From contig NZ_MINI01000038.1 of NCBI RefSeq assembly GCF_002906855.1, forward strand, positions 1,240,001 to 1,304,000: a DNA stretch of 64,000 bases, in the 5' to 3' direction. Positions 1 to 9,526 of the stretch are shown here, piece after piece. Position numbers and translations under genes: made by a program. Each line of letters opens with the position of its first letter. Position 1 is the first letter of the stretch. The notes beneath the pieces were generated by a model. That model was not told the origin of the DNA, did not search any database, and saw only the letters and a program-made list of their open reading frames with translations. Source of the DNA: Pseudomonas putida (GTDB lineage: Bacteria; Pseudomonadota; Gammaproteobacteria; Pseudomonadales; Pseudomonadaceae).

Positions 1-57
1 GTCGAGATTGGTGAGGCATTCAGCCGCCGCGTGCTCGACTTCCTGCTGGCTCGCTGA
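1..57 (+). CDS. pcaD: PcaD C-terminal fragment (3-oxoadipate enol-lactonase), cut by window edge
   Basis: Only the last 18 codons are present, ending in VLDFLLAR and a TGA at 55-57. The reading frame is open from base 1. The identity is inferred from position: the next gene is clearly pcaC, and in Pseudomonas pcaD lies directly upstream of pcaC in the protocatechuate branch of the beta-ketoadipate pathway. PcaD would hydrolyse 3-oxoadipate enol-lactone, the product of PcaC. The fragment is too short for an independent family call. Confidence 0.7.
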   Translation, partial: VEIGEAFSRRVLDFLLAR

Positions 58-67
58 GGAATTGGCC

Positions 68-460
68 ATGGACGAGAAACAACGTTACGACGCTGGCATG
101 CAGGTTCGTCGCGCAGTGCTGGGTGATGCCCATGTGGATCGCAGCCTGGAGAAGCTCAACGACTTCAACGGCGAATTCCAGGAAATGATCACCCGGCACG
201 CCTGGGGCGACATCTGGACCCGCCCAGGCCTGCCGCGTCACACCCGCAGCCTGATCACCATCGCCATGTTGATCGGCATGAACCGTAACGACGAGCTCAA
301 GCTGCACCTGCGCGCCGCAGCCAACAACGGCGTGACCCGTGACGAGATCAAGGAAGTGCTGATGCAGAGCGCGATCTATTGCGGCATCCCGGCAGCCAAT
401 GCCACCTTCCACCTGGCCGAGTCGGTGTGGGATGAGCTGGGCGTAGAGTCGCGGGGTTAA
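68..460 (+). CDS. pcaC: 4-carboxymuconolactone decarboxylase PcaC
   Basis: A 130-aa cytoplasmic protein of the carboxymuconolactone decarboxylase (AhpD-like) family. It converts gamma-carboxymuconolactone to 3-oxoadipate enol-lactone in protocatechuate breakdown. The length is the usual one for stand-alone PcaC, and segments such as HAWGDIWTRPGL, RSLITIAMLI and CGIPAANATFH are typical of the family. The ATG at 68 is chosen because the ribosome site TGAGGA (55-60) overlaps the pcaD stop, which suggests translational coupling. An in-frame start further upstream would lie inside pcaD. The 3' end overlaps the convergent Mpo1-like gene by four bases. Confidence 0.95.
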   Translation: MDEKQRYDAGMQVRRAVLGDAHVDRSLEKLNDFNGEFQEMITRHAWGDIWTRPGLPRHTRSLITIAMLIGMNRNDELKLHLRAAANNGVTRDEIKEVLMQSAIYCGIPAANATFHLAESVWDELGVESRG

Positions 461-969
461 ACCCCGCGTATGGCCACTGGCCCGGCATTGGCTTCCACGG
501 CCTGTTTCAGTGCCGGGCACAGGCCCAACATGAATGCCGCTTCAGCCACCACGAACAGCGGGCCGATGATCAGCCCGCTGATATCGTCGACGAACGCCGG
601 CTTGCGGCCTTCGTAATGATGCCCGACGAACTGGATGATCCAGCCCACCACGAACGCACCTAGGCCGGCGCTGAGCCACAGGCCGGTGGATTGCGTGGCC
701 AGCGCCTGGCCGATCCACAGGGACAGGCCAAGCAGCAGGCCCATGACCAGGCCGAAACGCAGGTCCAGGCGCAGGTAGAACCGCACGGCAGCTGCTGCGG
801 CGAGCAGGGCAGGGGATAGCCAGATGCCGGCCAGGTCCCAGCCGGGGCGCGACAGCAGTACCGTGACGGCGACGACAATCAGCGGAATGCCGACGAAGTG
901 GGTGGCGATGTTGCGTGGGTCGCGATGGTAGTTGGCGTATTGGCTCAGGTGTTCGACGAGGTTTTTCAT
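457..969 (-). CDS. Mpo1-like (DUF962) membrane protein
   Basis: A 170-aa protein with several hydrophobic segments. It shows the conserved polar motifs of the DUF962/YGL010w family: YHRDPRN near residue 14, THFVGIP near 23, and FVGHHYEGRKPAF in the C-terminal third. The yeast member Mpo1 is an Fe(II)-dependent dioxygenase that shortens 2-hydroxy fatty acids by alpha-oxidation, and the histidines in these motifs are the likely iron ligands. A GGAGGAA ribosome site lies just upstream of the ATG at 969. The substrate in bacteria is unknown to me. The gene is convergent with pcaC and has no obvious link to it. Confidence 0.8.
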   Translation of the reverse strand: MKNLVEHLSQYANYHRDPRNIATHFVGIPLIVVAVTVLLSRPGWDLAGIWLSPALLAAAAAVRFYLRLDLRFGLVMGLLLGLSLWIGQALATQSTGLWLSAGLGAFVVGWIIQFVGHHYEGRKPAFVDDISGLIIGPLFVVAEAAFMLGLCPALKQAVEANAGPVAIRGV

Positions 970-1040
970 TGTTGTTCCTCCCTGGGTGGCCGATGTCTCG
1001 ATATAGCTGAGAATAGCCCGCAGTCACCACCATCATCAGT

Positions 1041-1964
1041 TCAGCGAATGGCAGCAGCGCGCATTGGTGCATCCAACCCCACCAGGGTCTCGATCATTGC
1101 CCGTGCTGCCGGTGACAAGCGGTAGCCGCTGCGGCTGACCACCCCACATCTCACACTCAGCACCTCCAGGGCCGGTGGCAGGTTGCGCCAGTGCAGGCGC
1201 ACCAGGCGCCCGCTGGCGAGGTCGTCGGCCACGGCTTCTTCGCTGGCGGTGCCCACGGCATCGCTGGCCAGCACCACGCTGCGCAATACCGCCAGATGCT
1301 CGGTCTGCAAGTGCGGGATGAAGTCGCTGCGCCCGCTCAGGTTGGCCAGGCGCTTGCGCACGCCGGGTGCAAGCAGGGCACTGGCCAAGGGGTAGGCGAA
1401 CAGGTCGTTGGTCGACAGGCTGTCCTTGGCCAGCAGCGGGTGGCCGGGGCGGCAGAAGAACAGCCCGGGGCGCGGCGTGAGCGGTGCGGTGTGGAAATTG
1501 GGGTCGGCTTCGAAGGGGCGGATGTCATCGACGAAGAACTCGATCTGCTCGCGGCGCAGTGCCTGGCCCAGGCGCTCGGCATTGTCCACTACCAGCGCCG
1601 TGCGGATGCCGGGGTAGCTGGCAATGAAATGCTGCAGTGCTTGCGGGACCAGGCGCACGGCCAGGGCCGGGCCGCTGCCGAAATGCAGCTCGCCAGCGTC
1701 GAGCTTGGTCATTTGCAGCACTTCGTTGCTCAGCTGATTGGCGCCTTGCACCAGGCGGCGGGCATGCTGCAGCACCACCAGGCCCTCGGGGGTAGGGGGC
1801 AGGGCCTTGCTGGCGCGGTCGACCAGGGGGCAGCCGAAGGTGTGTTCGAGGCCTTGGATGGCTCGGCTGAAGGCGGGTTGGGTGATACCCATGGCTTGCG
1901 CGGCGCGGACGAAACTGCGGTATTCGGTGAGGGCGATGAAGTAGCGCAGTTGGCGAAGGTCCAT
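1041..1964 (-). CDS. LysR-family transcriptional regulator
   Basis: A 307-aa protein with the LysR layout: an N-terminal winged HTH (residues about 1-60, LRYFIALTEYRSF, AQAMGITQPAFSRAIQ) followed by a periplasmic-binding-protein-like effector domain. Its genes are not divergently flanked. The Mpo1-like gene lies downstream in the same orientation and an OprD porin gene lies upstream, also on the minus strand. The target therefore cannot be read from the context; the porin or the DUF962 gene are possibilities only. The effector is unknown. Confidence 0.85.
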   Translation of the reverse strand: MDLRQLRYFIALTEYRSFVRAAQAMGITQPAFSRAIQGLEHTFGCPLVDRASKALPPTPEGLVVLQHARRLVQGANQLSNEVLQMTKLDAGELHFGSGPALAVRLVPQALQHFIASYPGIRTALVVDNAERLGQALRREQIEFFVDDIRPFEADPNFHTAPLTPRPGLFFCRPGHPLLAKDSLSTNDLFAYPLASALLAPGVRKRLANLSGRSDFIPHLQTEHLAVLRSVVLASDAVGTASEEAVADDLASGRLVRLHWRNLPPALEVLSVRCGVVSRSGYRLSPAARAMIETLVGLDAPMRAAAIR

Positions 1965-2070
1965 GTCGAGGCTCTGCGGTGGAACAGGGCTCGATTTAAG
2001 CGGTTTCTGCTTATGTCGTCAAAGAAGGTTTATCGATCTATATATTTCTTTTGGTTATTGATTGAGGCAT

Positions 2071-2169
2071 CCGGCTTCTTCGCGGGGCAAGCCCGCTCCT
2101 ACAGGCAAGGTACAGATATCGAAACCTGTGCAGGACCTGTAGGAGCGGGCTTGTCCCGCGAAGAGGCCA
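2071..2169. repeat. Inverted pair of P. putida REP elements
   Basis: Two copies of a roughly 35-bp extragenic palindrome face each other. The first (2071-2105) contains CTTCTTCGCGGGGCAAGCCC, and the second (2135-2169) is its near-complement, ending GTCCCGCGAAGAGG. Each copy has its own internal dyad (CGCGGGG...CCCG). The pair sits between the LysR start and the porin stop. REPs of this sequence are scattered through P. putida genomes and are mobilised by RAYT transposases elsewhere; none is encoded here. Confidence 0.9.
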
Positions 2170-2175
2170 GTTGAA

Positions 2176-3432
2176 TCAAAGCAGGTTCAGCGGATAGCTC
2201 ACGATCAACCGGTTCTCATCGAACGAGTTGGTGCTGAAGTCCCGGCGCATGGTGGAGTTGCGCCACTTCAGCGACAGGTCCTTGAAGGTGCCGGACTGGA
2301 TCACATAGGCCAGCTCGCTTTCCCGCGCCCATTCCTTGCCGTCGGTCACGCCACCGGCGGTGACATTGTCGCCCTTGATGTAGCGGTTCATCAGGGTCAG
2401 GCCGGGAATGCCGACGCTGACGAAGTTGAAGTCGTGGCGTACCTGCCAGGAGCGTTCCTTGGCATTGTCGAAGCTTGAGTTGTAGCTGTCGTTGGCCAGG
2501 GTGCCGCCACTGGTGCCGTTGACCCGCAGCCAGGCATTGTCACCGCTGACCTTCTGCAGGCCGACGTAGAAGGTGTTGCCCTTGTAGCGCGCCGACAACA
2601 TCGCCGAGGCGGTCTTGTTGTCCAGCTGGCCGGCGCGTTCTGCGCCATCTTCCTTGCCCCAGAAGTAGCCCAGGTTGGCACCCAGGGTCCATTCGCCCAA
2701 CGGCTGGCTGTGCACCAGGTTGAGGTACTGCTGGCGGTAGATGTCTTTGAGCTGGGCGTCCCACAGGCCGATCATGGTGCGCTTGTCGTTGAAGGTGTAT
2801 TCACCGCCGCCGAAGTTGAAGCGGTCGGATGTGAAGGCCGCGCGGCCGTTGAGCGACATGTCTTCCATGCTGGCGTCGTTGCGCGGGCTGTTGCCGCGGA
2901 ACTGGCCGGCATACAGGGTCAGGCCCTCGATTTCTTTCGAAGTGACCTGGCCGCCACGGAAGGTCTGCGGCAGCGAGCGGCCGTCGTCCGAGCGCAGAAT
3001 CGGCAATACCGGCATCCACTCACCGACTTTAAGCTCGGTCTCGGACAGCTTGGCTTTCAATGCCACGCCCAGGCGGCCGAAGTCGTCGGCGGGGCGGCCG
3101 TCGTCATGCACTGGCAGCAGCTGGGTGTTGGCGGTGCCTTTGCCGCCATCGAGCTTGATCGAATACAGGCCCAATACGTCGATGCCGAAGCCGACAGTGC
3201 CTTGGGTGAAGCCGGAGCGGGCATCGAGGATGAAGCTCTGGGTCCATTCTTCGCCCTTGCCCTGCGGGTAGGCTGGGTCGACGAAGTTGCGGTTGATGTA
3301 GAAGTTGCGCAGGTTGAGGCTGGCCTTGGCGTCCTCCATGAACCCGCCATTGTCGGCGGCGTATACAGGCAGGGCGCAGGAAATGGCCAACAGGCCGGGC
3401 AGCAGCTGGCGTGCGGGTTGCGAAGTGCTCAT
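2176..3432 (-). CDS. OprD-family outer-membrane porin
   Basis: A 418-aa beta-barrel porin of the OprD/OccK-OpdK type that includes BenF-like aromatic acid channels. It begins with a signal peptide (residues 1 to about 26, ending CALPVYA). The mature protein opens with family features such as LNLRNFYINRNF, and further in has GIDVLGLYSIKLDGG and RSLPQTFRGGQ. It ends in a strand terminating in leucine. The ATG at 3432 is chosen because it gives this signal peptide; the open frame continues upstream to 3741 without family similarity. It lies between the pca genes and the efflux pump, so uptake of aromatic acids is plausible but not shown. Confidence 0.88.
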   Translation of the reverse strand: MSTSQPARQLLPGLLAISCALPVYAADNGGFMEDAKASLNLRNFYINRNFVDPAYPQGKGEEWTQSFILDARSGFTQGTVGFGIDVLGLYSIKLDGGKGTANTQLLPVHDDGRPADDFGRLGVALKAKLSETELKVGEWMPVLPILRSDDGRSLPQTFRGGQVTSKEIEGLTLYAGQFRGNSPRNDASMEDMSLNGRAAFTSDRFNFGGGEYTFNDKRTMIGLWDAQLKDIYRQQYLNLVHSQPLGEWTLGANLGYFWGKEDGAERAGQLDNKTASAMLSARYKGNTFYVGLQKVSGDNAWLRVNGTSGGTLANDSYNSSFDNAKERSWQVRHDFNFVSVGIPGLTLMNRYIKGDNVTAGGVTDGKEWARESELAYVIQSGTFKDLSLKWRNSTMRRDFSTNSFDENRLIVSYPLNLL

Positions 3433-3622
3433 CTGTCGTAAATCTCTTGTTTTTATGGGCGAACCTGCGCTGCAGGATGCGGCCTGCTGGCGAGGGTCTT
3501 TTGATGAACTTGCGAAGCGTTGCGTGGGGATGGTGCGGGGCTGGGCGGGGGTGAGGCAATTCGCCGCAAACGGTATTGGGCGATAATCGAACGCTATGTT
3601 CCACCTGGTTAATTTTGCCCAA

Positions 3623-3651
3623 CAAAAAAAAGCCCAGCGCGAGGCTGGGCT
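3623..3651 (-). terminator. Rho-independent terminator of ttgABC
   Basis: An 8-bp stem AGCCCAGC / GCTGGGCT with a 5-nt loop is followed on the minus strand by a run of T (complement of 3623-3630). It sits 20 bp after the ttgC stop, so it ends the ttgABC transcript before the porin gene region. Confidence 0.85.
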
Positions 3652-3670
3652 TGAGGCTGTTGCCGGTCGA

Positions 3671-5125
3671 TCAGCCTTTCGGTGCGTCCACCGAAGCTTG
3701 CTGGTTGGCCTGGCCAGACTGCTCGTACCAGCCACCGCCAAGCGCCTTGTACAGGTTGACCTCGCTGGTCAGCTGCGAGAGGCGGTCGGTGATCAGCGAC
3801 TGTTGCGACGAGTACAGGTTGCGCTGTGCATCGAGGAAGGTCAGGTTGCTGTCGATCCCGATGCGGTAGCGGCGTTCGGCCAAGCGGTAGTAGTCCTGGT
3901 TCGCCTGCACCAGGTCGCGTTGAGCCTGCAGCTGCTCTTCGAAGGTCTTGCGCGCTGCCAGGCCATCGGAGACTTCCTGGAAGGCGGTCTGGATGGTCTT
4001 TTCGTACTTGGCGACGTTGATGTCCTTCTGGATCTTCGAATAGTCCAGGCTGGCCTTCAGGCTGCCAGCGTTGAAGATCGGCAGGTTGATCTGCGGCTGG
4101 AACAGCCAGGTGCCCTGGCCGCCCGCGAACAGGTGGCCCATGTCGGGGCTCAGGCTGCCGGCGTTGGCGGTCAGGCTGATGCTTGGGAAGAACGCTGCAC
4201 GGGCTGCACCGATGTTGGCATTGGCGGCCTTGAGCAGGTGTTCGGCTTCCTGGATGTCCGGGCGACGCTGGAGGATGTCGGACGGCAGGCCGGCCGGCAC
4301 TTCGGCCAGCTGGTCGGCATTGAGCTCCAGCGGCTTGGCCAGGTCGGCCGGAATGCCGGTACCCAGCAGCACGGTCAGGCTGTTGACGTCCTGGGCGACC
4401 AGGCGCTGGTACTGCGAGTACTTGACCCGAGCGCCTTCCACGGCGGTGCGCGACTGGCTGACGTCCAGCGCCGAAGCCACACCGACTTCGTTGCTGCGAC
4501 GGGTCAGGTTGTAGCTTTCCTCGTAGGTCTTGAGCGTCTCTTCGGTCAGCTTGAACAGCGCCTGGTCGGCTTGCCAGGTGTAGTAGGCGTTGGCCACGCT
4601 GGCCACCAGGGCGATCTGCGTGGAACGGCGCGCCTGCTCACTGGACAGGTAGGTTTCCAGGGCCTGCTCGGTCAGGCTGCGGACGCGGCCGAACAGGTCC
4701 AGCTCATAGGCGCTGACGCCCAGGGTGGCCGAGTACTGGCTGTTGATGCTGGACTCACCGGTGGTCGACATGTTCGCCGGCACGCGCTGGCGGCTGCCGC
4801 TGCCAGTGGCCGAGACCGCCGGGAACAGGTCGGCACGCTGGATACGGTACTGGGCGCGGTAGGCGTCGATATTCAACGCTGCCACACGCAGGTCACGGTT
4901 GTTCACCAGCGAGGTCTGGATCAGCTGCTGCAGTGCCGGGTCATGGAAGAACTGGCGCCAGCCCTGTTCGGCGGCGGCCACGTCGGCCGACTGGGTCGGC
5001 GAGTACGCAGGGCCTTGCGGCCACTGCGCAGCCACCGGCGATTCCGGGGTCTGATAGTCAGGGATCAGCGAGCAACCGCCGAGAATGAAAGCGGTTACCG
5101 CCAGGGACAACAAAGACTTGGTCAT
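3671..5125 (-). CDS. ttgC: RND efflux outer-membrane channel TtgC
   Basis: A 484-aa TolC/OprM-family lipoprotein. The signal sequence ends in the lipobox LGGC with Cys18 as the acylated residue. Two outer-membrane efflux protein domains follow, with typical segments such as GVSAYELDLFGRVRSL and DILQRRPDIQEAEHLL. It forms the exit duct of the TtgABC pump, which exports toluene, flavonoids and many antibiotics in P. putida. Its ATG overlaps the ttgB stop (ATGA at 5122-5125), so it is translationally coupled as the last gene of the operon. Confidence 0.95.
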   Translation of the reverse strand: MTKSLLSLAVTAFILGGCSLIPDYQTPESPVAAQWPQGPAYSPTQSADVAAAEQGWRQFFHDPALQQLIQTSLVNNRDLRVAALNIDAYRAQYRIQRADLFPAVSATGSGSRQRVPANMSTTGESSINSQYSATLGVSAYELDLFGRVRSLTEQALETYLSSEQARRSTQIALVASVANAYYTWQADQALFKLTEETLKTYEESYNLTRRSNEVGVASALDVSQSRTAVEGARVKYSQYQRLVAQDVNSLTVLLGTGIPADLAKPLELNADQLAEVPAGLPSDILQRRPDIQEAEHLLKAANANIGAARAAFFPSISLTANAGSLSPDMGHLFAGGQGTWLFQPQINLPIFNAGSLKASLDYSKIQKDINVAKYEKTIQTAFQEVSDGLAARKTFEEQLQAQRDLVQANQDYYRLAERRYRIGIDSNLTFLDAQRNLYSSQQSLITDRLSQLTSEVNLYKALGGGWYEQSGQANQQASVDAPKG

Positions 5126-8100
5126 TGCCCAGCCTCATAACGTGGAGTTTCAGGGGTGACGTCCTTTTCCGGCTCTTTGCTGCCGAACAGCGACGACACT
5201 GCGACGAAGAATAGCGGTACCCAGAAGATTGCCAGCACGGTCGCACTGATCATGCCGCCGATCACGCCGGTGCCGATGGCATGCTGGCTGCCGGCGCCAG
5301 CGCCGCTGGCGATGGTCAACGGTACCACGCCGAGGATGAACGCCAGCGAGGTCATGATGATCGGGCGCAGACGCATGCGGCAGGCTTCGATGGCCGCGTC
5401 GTACAGGCTGCGGCCTTGCTCGTGCAGTTCCTTGGCGAATTCGACGATCAGGATCGCGTTCTTCGCCGCCAGACCGATGGTGGTCAACAGACCGACCAGG
5501 AAGTACACGTCGTTGGACAGCCCGCGCAGGCTGGTGGCGATCAGTGCACCGATAATACCCAGCGGTACTACCAGTACGACGGCGATCGGGATCGACCAGC
5601 TTTCGTACAGTGCTGCCAGGCAGAGGAACACGAACAGGACCGAGAGGGCGAACAGTGCCGGCATCTGCGAGCCGGAGAGTTTTTCCTCGTAGGACATGCC
5701 AGTCCAGGAGAAGCCGACACCGGCTGGCAATTCACCAGCAATGCGCTCGACTTCGGCCATGGCTTCGCCGGTACTGTAGCCAGGCGCCGGGGCACCGAGG
5801 ATTTCCATCGCTTCGACGCCGTTGTAACGCGACAGCTTCGGCGAACCGTAGGTCCATTCGCCCTTGGCGAAGGAGGAGAACGGTACCATCTCGCCGGCGC
5901 CGTTGCGCACGTACCACTTCTGCAGGTCTTCCGGGCTCATCCGCGAGTTGGGTTCACCCTGGATGTACACCTTCTTGACCCGGCCACGGTCGATGAAGTC
6001 GTTGACATAGCTGGCACCCAAGGCAATCGACAGGGTGTTGTTGATGTCGGCAATGGTCACGCCCAGGGCGCTGGCACGTTCGTCATCGATGGTCAGCTGG
6101 TACTGCGGTTCATCGTTCAGGCCGTTCGGGCGCACGGCGCTGAGGATCTTGCTTTGCGCGGCCTTGGCCAGGAACTGGTTGCGCGCTTCCATCAGCTTGG
6201 CATGGCCGACACCGCCGCGGTCCTGCAGGAACACGTCGAAGCCGGTGGCGTTACCCAGCTCCAGTACCGCAGGCGGGGCGAAGGCGAACACCATCGCATC
6301 GCGGAAGGTGAAGAAGTGTTGCTGTGCGCGCTGGGCGAGGTTGAACACGCTGTTCTCGGCCGAACGCTCGTCCCATGGCTTGAGCATGATGAACGCCATA
6401 CCGGAGCTCTGGCCACGGCCGGCGAAGTTGAAGCCGTTGACGGTGAACACCGACGCTACGGTGTCAGATTCTTCCTTGAGCAGATACTCACGCATCTGGT
6501 CGACCACTACCTGGGTACGCTCGGCACTGGAGCCGGCCGGGGTTTGCACCTGGGCGAACAATACGCCCTGGTCTTCTTCAGGCAGGAACGCGGTAGGGAT
6601 GCGGGCGAACAGCCAGATCATGCCAACCACGATCAGCGCATAGGCCAGCAGGAACGGCACCTTGTTGCGCAGGATCGCGCCAACGCTACGCTCGTAACCG
6701 TTTACGCTGCGGTCGAAGTTGCGGTTGAACCAGCCGAAGAAGCCACCTTTGGCGGTGTGGTGCTCGCCTTTTTTCAGCGGCTTGAGCATGGTTGCGCAGA
6801 GTGCCGGGGTGAAGATCAGCGCCACCAGCACCGACAGGCCCATGGCCGAAACGATGGTGATGGAGAACTGCCGGTAGATCACACCAGTGGAGCCGCCGAA
6901 GAACGCCATGGGCAGCAGTACCGCCGACAGCACCAGGGCGATACCCACCAGGGCGCCCTGGATCTGGCCCATGGAGCGCTTGGTCGCCTCCTTGGGTGGT
7001 AGGCCCTCTTCGGACATCACCCGCTCGACGTTCTCCACCACGACGATGGCGTCGTCCACCAGCAAGCCGATGGCCAGGACCATGGCGAACATGGTCAGGG
7101 TGTTGATGCTGAAGCCCGCAGCGGCAAGGATGCCGAAGGTACCCAGCAACACCACCGGGACGGTCATGGTAGTGATGATGGTGGCGCGGAAGTTCTGCAG
7201 GAACAGGTACATCACCAGGAACACCAGGACCACGGCTTCGATCAGGGTGTGGATCACGCCGCTGATCGATTCGGTGACCACCGGGGTGGTGTCATACGGG
7301 AATACCGCTTTCACCCCAGGCGGGAAGAACGGTTCCAGGTCGGAAATGGTCTTGCGCAGGGCCTTGGCGGTGTCCAGGGCGTTGGCGCCGGTGGCCAGTT
7401 TTACGGCCAGGCCGGAAGCCGGCTTGCCGTTGAACTGCGCGCTGACCGCGTAGTTTTCGCCGCCCAGGCCGACCTGGGCAACATCGCCCAGACGCACCTG
7501 CGAACCGTCGGTGTTGACCTTGAGCAGGATCTTCTCGAACTGCTCGGCGGTCTGCAGGCGGGTCTTGCCGATGATGGTGGCGTTCAGCTGGGTACCCGGC
7601 ATGGCGGGCAGGCCGCCGAGCTGGCCGGAAGACACCTGCACGTTCTGCGCGGCAACCGCGGTCTTGACGTCGACCGGGGTCAGCTGGAACTTGTTCAGCT
7701 TGGCCGGATCGAGCCAGATACGCATGGCGTACTGCGCACCGAACACCTGGAAGTCACCTACACCGGCAGTCCGCGAAATCGGGTCCTGCATGTTGGAGAC
7801 GATATAGTTGGCCAAGTCGTCCTTGGTCATGCTGCCGTCTTCAGACACCAGGCCGATCACCAGCAGGAAGTTCTTCACTGCCTTGGTGACACGGATACCT
7901 TGCTGCTGCACTTCTTGCGGCAGCAGTGGGGTGGCCAGGTTCAGCTTGTTCTGCACCTGGACCTGGGCGGTGTCAGGGTTGGTACCCTGCTCGAAGGTGG
8001 CGGTAATGGTCATGCTGCCGTCGGAGTTACTTTCCGACGACACATAACGCAGGTTGTCGATACCGTTGAGCTGCTGCTCGATGACCTGCACCACGGTGTC

Positions 8101-8274
8101 CTGCACGGTCTGCGCCGAGGCGCCCGGGTAGGTCACGGCGATGGCGATGGCCGGCGGCGCGATGCTCGGGTACTGGTTGATCGGCAGTTTCAGGATCGAC
8201 AAGGCGCCGACCAGCATGATCACCAAGGCGATCACCCAGGCGAAGATCGGGCGATCGATAAAGAACTTCGACAT
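5122..8274 (-). CDS. ttgB: RND efflux inner-membrane pump TtgB
   Basis: A 1050-aa resistance-nodulation-division transporter of the AcrB/MexB class, full length. It begins MSKFFIDRPIFAWVIALVIM and has the duplicated six-helix bundles with large periplasmic loops. The proton-relay aspartates are in GLLVDDAIVVVENV, and the matching lysine is in AAKNAILIVEF. It drives export of solvents and drugs from the periplasm and inner membrane into TtgC with TtgA as adaptor. There are three nucleotides between ttgA and ttgB. Long open frames on the opposite strand here are composition artefacts of the GC-rich gene. Confidence 0.96.
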   Translation of the reverse strand: MSKFFIDRPIFAWVIALVIMLVGALSILKLPINQYPSIAPPAIAIAVTYPGASAQTVQDTVVQVIEQQLNGIDNLRYVSSESNSDGSMTITATFEQGTNPDTAQVQVQNKLNLATPLLPQEVQQQGIRVTKAVKNFLLVIGLVSEDGSMTKDDLANYIVSNMQDPISRTAGVGDFQVFGAQYAMRIWLDPAKLNKFQLTPVDVKTAVAAQNVQVSSGQLGGLPAMPGTQLNATIIGKTRLQTAEQFEKILLKVNTDGSQVRLGDVAQVGLGGENYAVSAQFNGKPASGLAVKLATGANALDTAKALRKTISDLEPFFPPGVKAVFPYDTTPVVTESISGVIHTLIEAVVLVFLVMYLFLQNFRATIITTMTVPVVLLGTFGILAAAGFSINTLTMFAMVLAIGLLVDDAIVVVENVERVMSEEGLPPKEATKRSMGQIQGALVGIALVLSAVLLPMAFFGGSTGVIYRQFSITIVSAMGLSVLVALIFTPALCATMLKPLKKGEHHTAKGGFFGWFNRNFDRSVNGYERSVGAILRNKVPFLLAYALIVVGMIWLFARIPTAFLPEEDQGVLFAQVQTPAGSSAERTQVVVDQMREYLLKEESDTVASVFTVNGFNFAGRGQSSGMAFIMLKPWDERSAENSVFNLAQRAQQHFFTFRDAMVFAFAPPAVLELGNATGFDVFLQDRGGVGHAKLMEARNQFLAKAAQSKILSAVRPNGLNDEPQYQLTIDDERASALGVTIADINNTLSIALGASYVNDFIDRGRVKKVYIQGEPNSRMSPEDLQKWYVRNGAGEMVPFSSFAKGEWTYGSPKLSRYNGVEAMEILGAPAPGYSTGEAMAEVERIAGELPAGVGFSWTGMSYEEKLSGSQMPALFALSVLFVFLCLAALYESWSIPIAVVLVVPLGIIGALIATSLRGLSNDVYFLVGLLTTIGLAAKNAILIVEFAKELHEQGRSLYDAAIEACRMRLRPIIMTSLAFILGVVPLTIASGAGAGSQHAIGTGVIGGMISATVLAIFWVPLFFVAVSSLFGSKEPEKDVTPETPRYEAGQ

Positions 8275-8277
8275 GGT

Positions 8278-9432
8278 TTACTCCGCTTTGGCGTCTGCTT
8301 TGGCCGCGTTGGCCTGATCAGGGCTGCCGGGCTTCTTGACGTTGGTGGCATCGCTGACCTTGACCTCGACGCCAGGGCGTACGTACTGCAGGCCTTCGGT
8401 GATCAGGCGGTCGCCCGGGTTCAAGCCGTCCTCGATCAGCCAGTCGCTGCCCAGGGTACGGCTGGCCTTGAGCTGGCGCAGTTCGACCTTGTTCTCCTGG
8501 TTGACCACCAGTGCGGTCGGCGCGCCCTTGAGGTCGCGGGTCACGCCCTGTTGCGGGGCCAGGATGGCGTTGGCGTTGACCCCGGCCTTGAGCCGCGCAT
8601 GCACGAACATGCCAGGCAGCAGGGTGTGATCAGGGTTGGGGAAGAGCGCACGCAGGGTCACCGAGCCGGTGGTCTCGTCGACCGCGACTTCGGAGAACTC
8701 CAGGCGGCCTTCCTGTTTGAACAGGCTGCCGTCTTCCAGCACCAGCTGCACCGAGGCGGCGTTTTCGCCGGCCTTCTGCAGCTGGCCGCTTTCCAGGTCA
8801 CGGCGCAGCTTGAGCAGCTCGGCGGTGGACTGGGTGACGTCGACGTAGATCGGGTCGAGCTGCTGGATGGTGGCCATGGCGTTGCTCTGGCCGTTGCTCA
8901 CCAGCGCACCTTCGGTGACCGAAGAGCGCCCGATGCGGCCGCTGATCGGCGCCAGCACCTTGGTGTAACGCAGGTCGATCTGCGCGCTTTTCAGCGAAGC
9001 TTCGGCTTGCAATCGTTTGGCACTGGCATCGTCGTATTCCTGTTTCGATACCGCCTGCTCGTTGACCAGCTGCTTGTAGCGCTCGGCCAGCGACTTGGTG
9101 GATTGCAGGTTCGCCTGGGCGTTGGCCAAGGTGGCCTCGTACACGGCAGGGTCGATCTGATACAGCTGCTGGCCTTCCTTGACCTCGCTGCCTTCCTTGA
9201 ACAGGCGCTTGAGGATGATGCCATTGACCTGCGGGCGCACTTCGGCGACGCGGAAGGCGCTGGTGCGCCCCGGCAATTCCGAAGTCAGGGTGAAGGACTG
9301 CGGTTGCAAGGTGACGACGCCGACCAGAGGAGCCTGCGCTGCGGGCGCGGCTTCTTCTTTCTTACAGCCACTTAGCAGGGTTGCCAGGGCGACGGCGGAA
9401 ACCAGAGCGGTAACGGCTGGCTTGAATTGCAT
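8278..9432 (-). CDS. ttgA: RND efflux periplasmic adaptor TtgA
   Basis: A 384-aa membrane-fusion lipoprotein (HlyD/AcrA family) with lipobox LLSGC and Cys23 as the lipid anchor. The lipoyl/barrel-sandwich hybrid segments flank a coiled-coil hairpin at about residues 100-175 (YEATLANAQANLQSTKSLAE and onward), followed by the beta-barrel region. It links TtgB to TtgC. It is the first gene of ttgABC, and its promoter region carries the TtgR operator. The C-terminus ends in an Ala/Lys-rich tail common in Pseudomonas homologues. Confidence 0.95.
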   Translation of the reverse strand: MQFKPAVTALVSAVALATLLSGCKKEEAAPAAQAPLVGVVTLQPQSFTLTSELPGRTSAFRVAEVRPQVNGIILKRLFKEGSEVKEGQQLYQIDPAVYEATLANAQANLQSTKSLAERYKQLVNEQAVSKQEYDDASAKRLQAEASLKSAQIDLRYTKVLAPISGRIGRSSVTEGALVSNGQSNAMATIQQLDPIYVDVTQSTAELLKLRRDLESGQLQKAGENAASVQLVLEDGSLFKQEGRLEFSEVAVDETTGSVTLRALFPNPDHTLLPGMFVHARLKAGVNANAILAPQQGVTRDLKGAPTALVVNQENKVELRQLKASRTLGSDWLIEDGLNPGDRLITEGLQYVRPGVEVKVSDATNVKKPGSPDQANAAKADAKAE

Positions 9433-9526
9433 GAGGATCCTCGGGTCGCAAGAGCAGGGAGATGCTCAAGAGTAATGGAAGAGTCTTGTCAGAAAAAACT
9501 ATCCGGTGGATAAGTAGCTTACTAAC

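Noticed and set aside
5281..9375. Very long plus-strand frames opposite ttgB and ttgA
   Set aside because: Antisense composition artefacts; the minus-strand RND genes are full length with all motifs.
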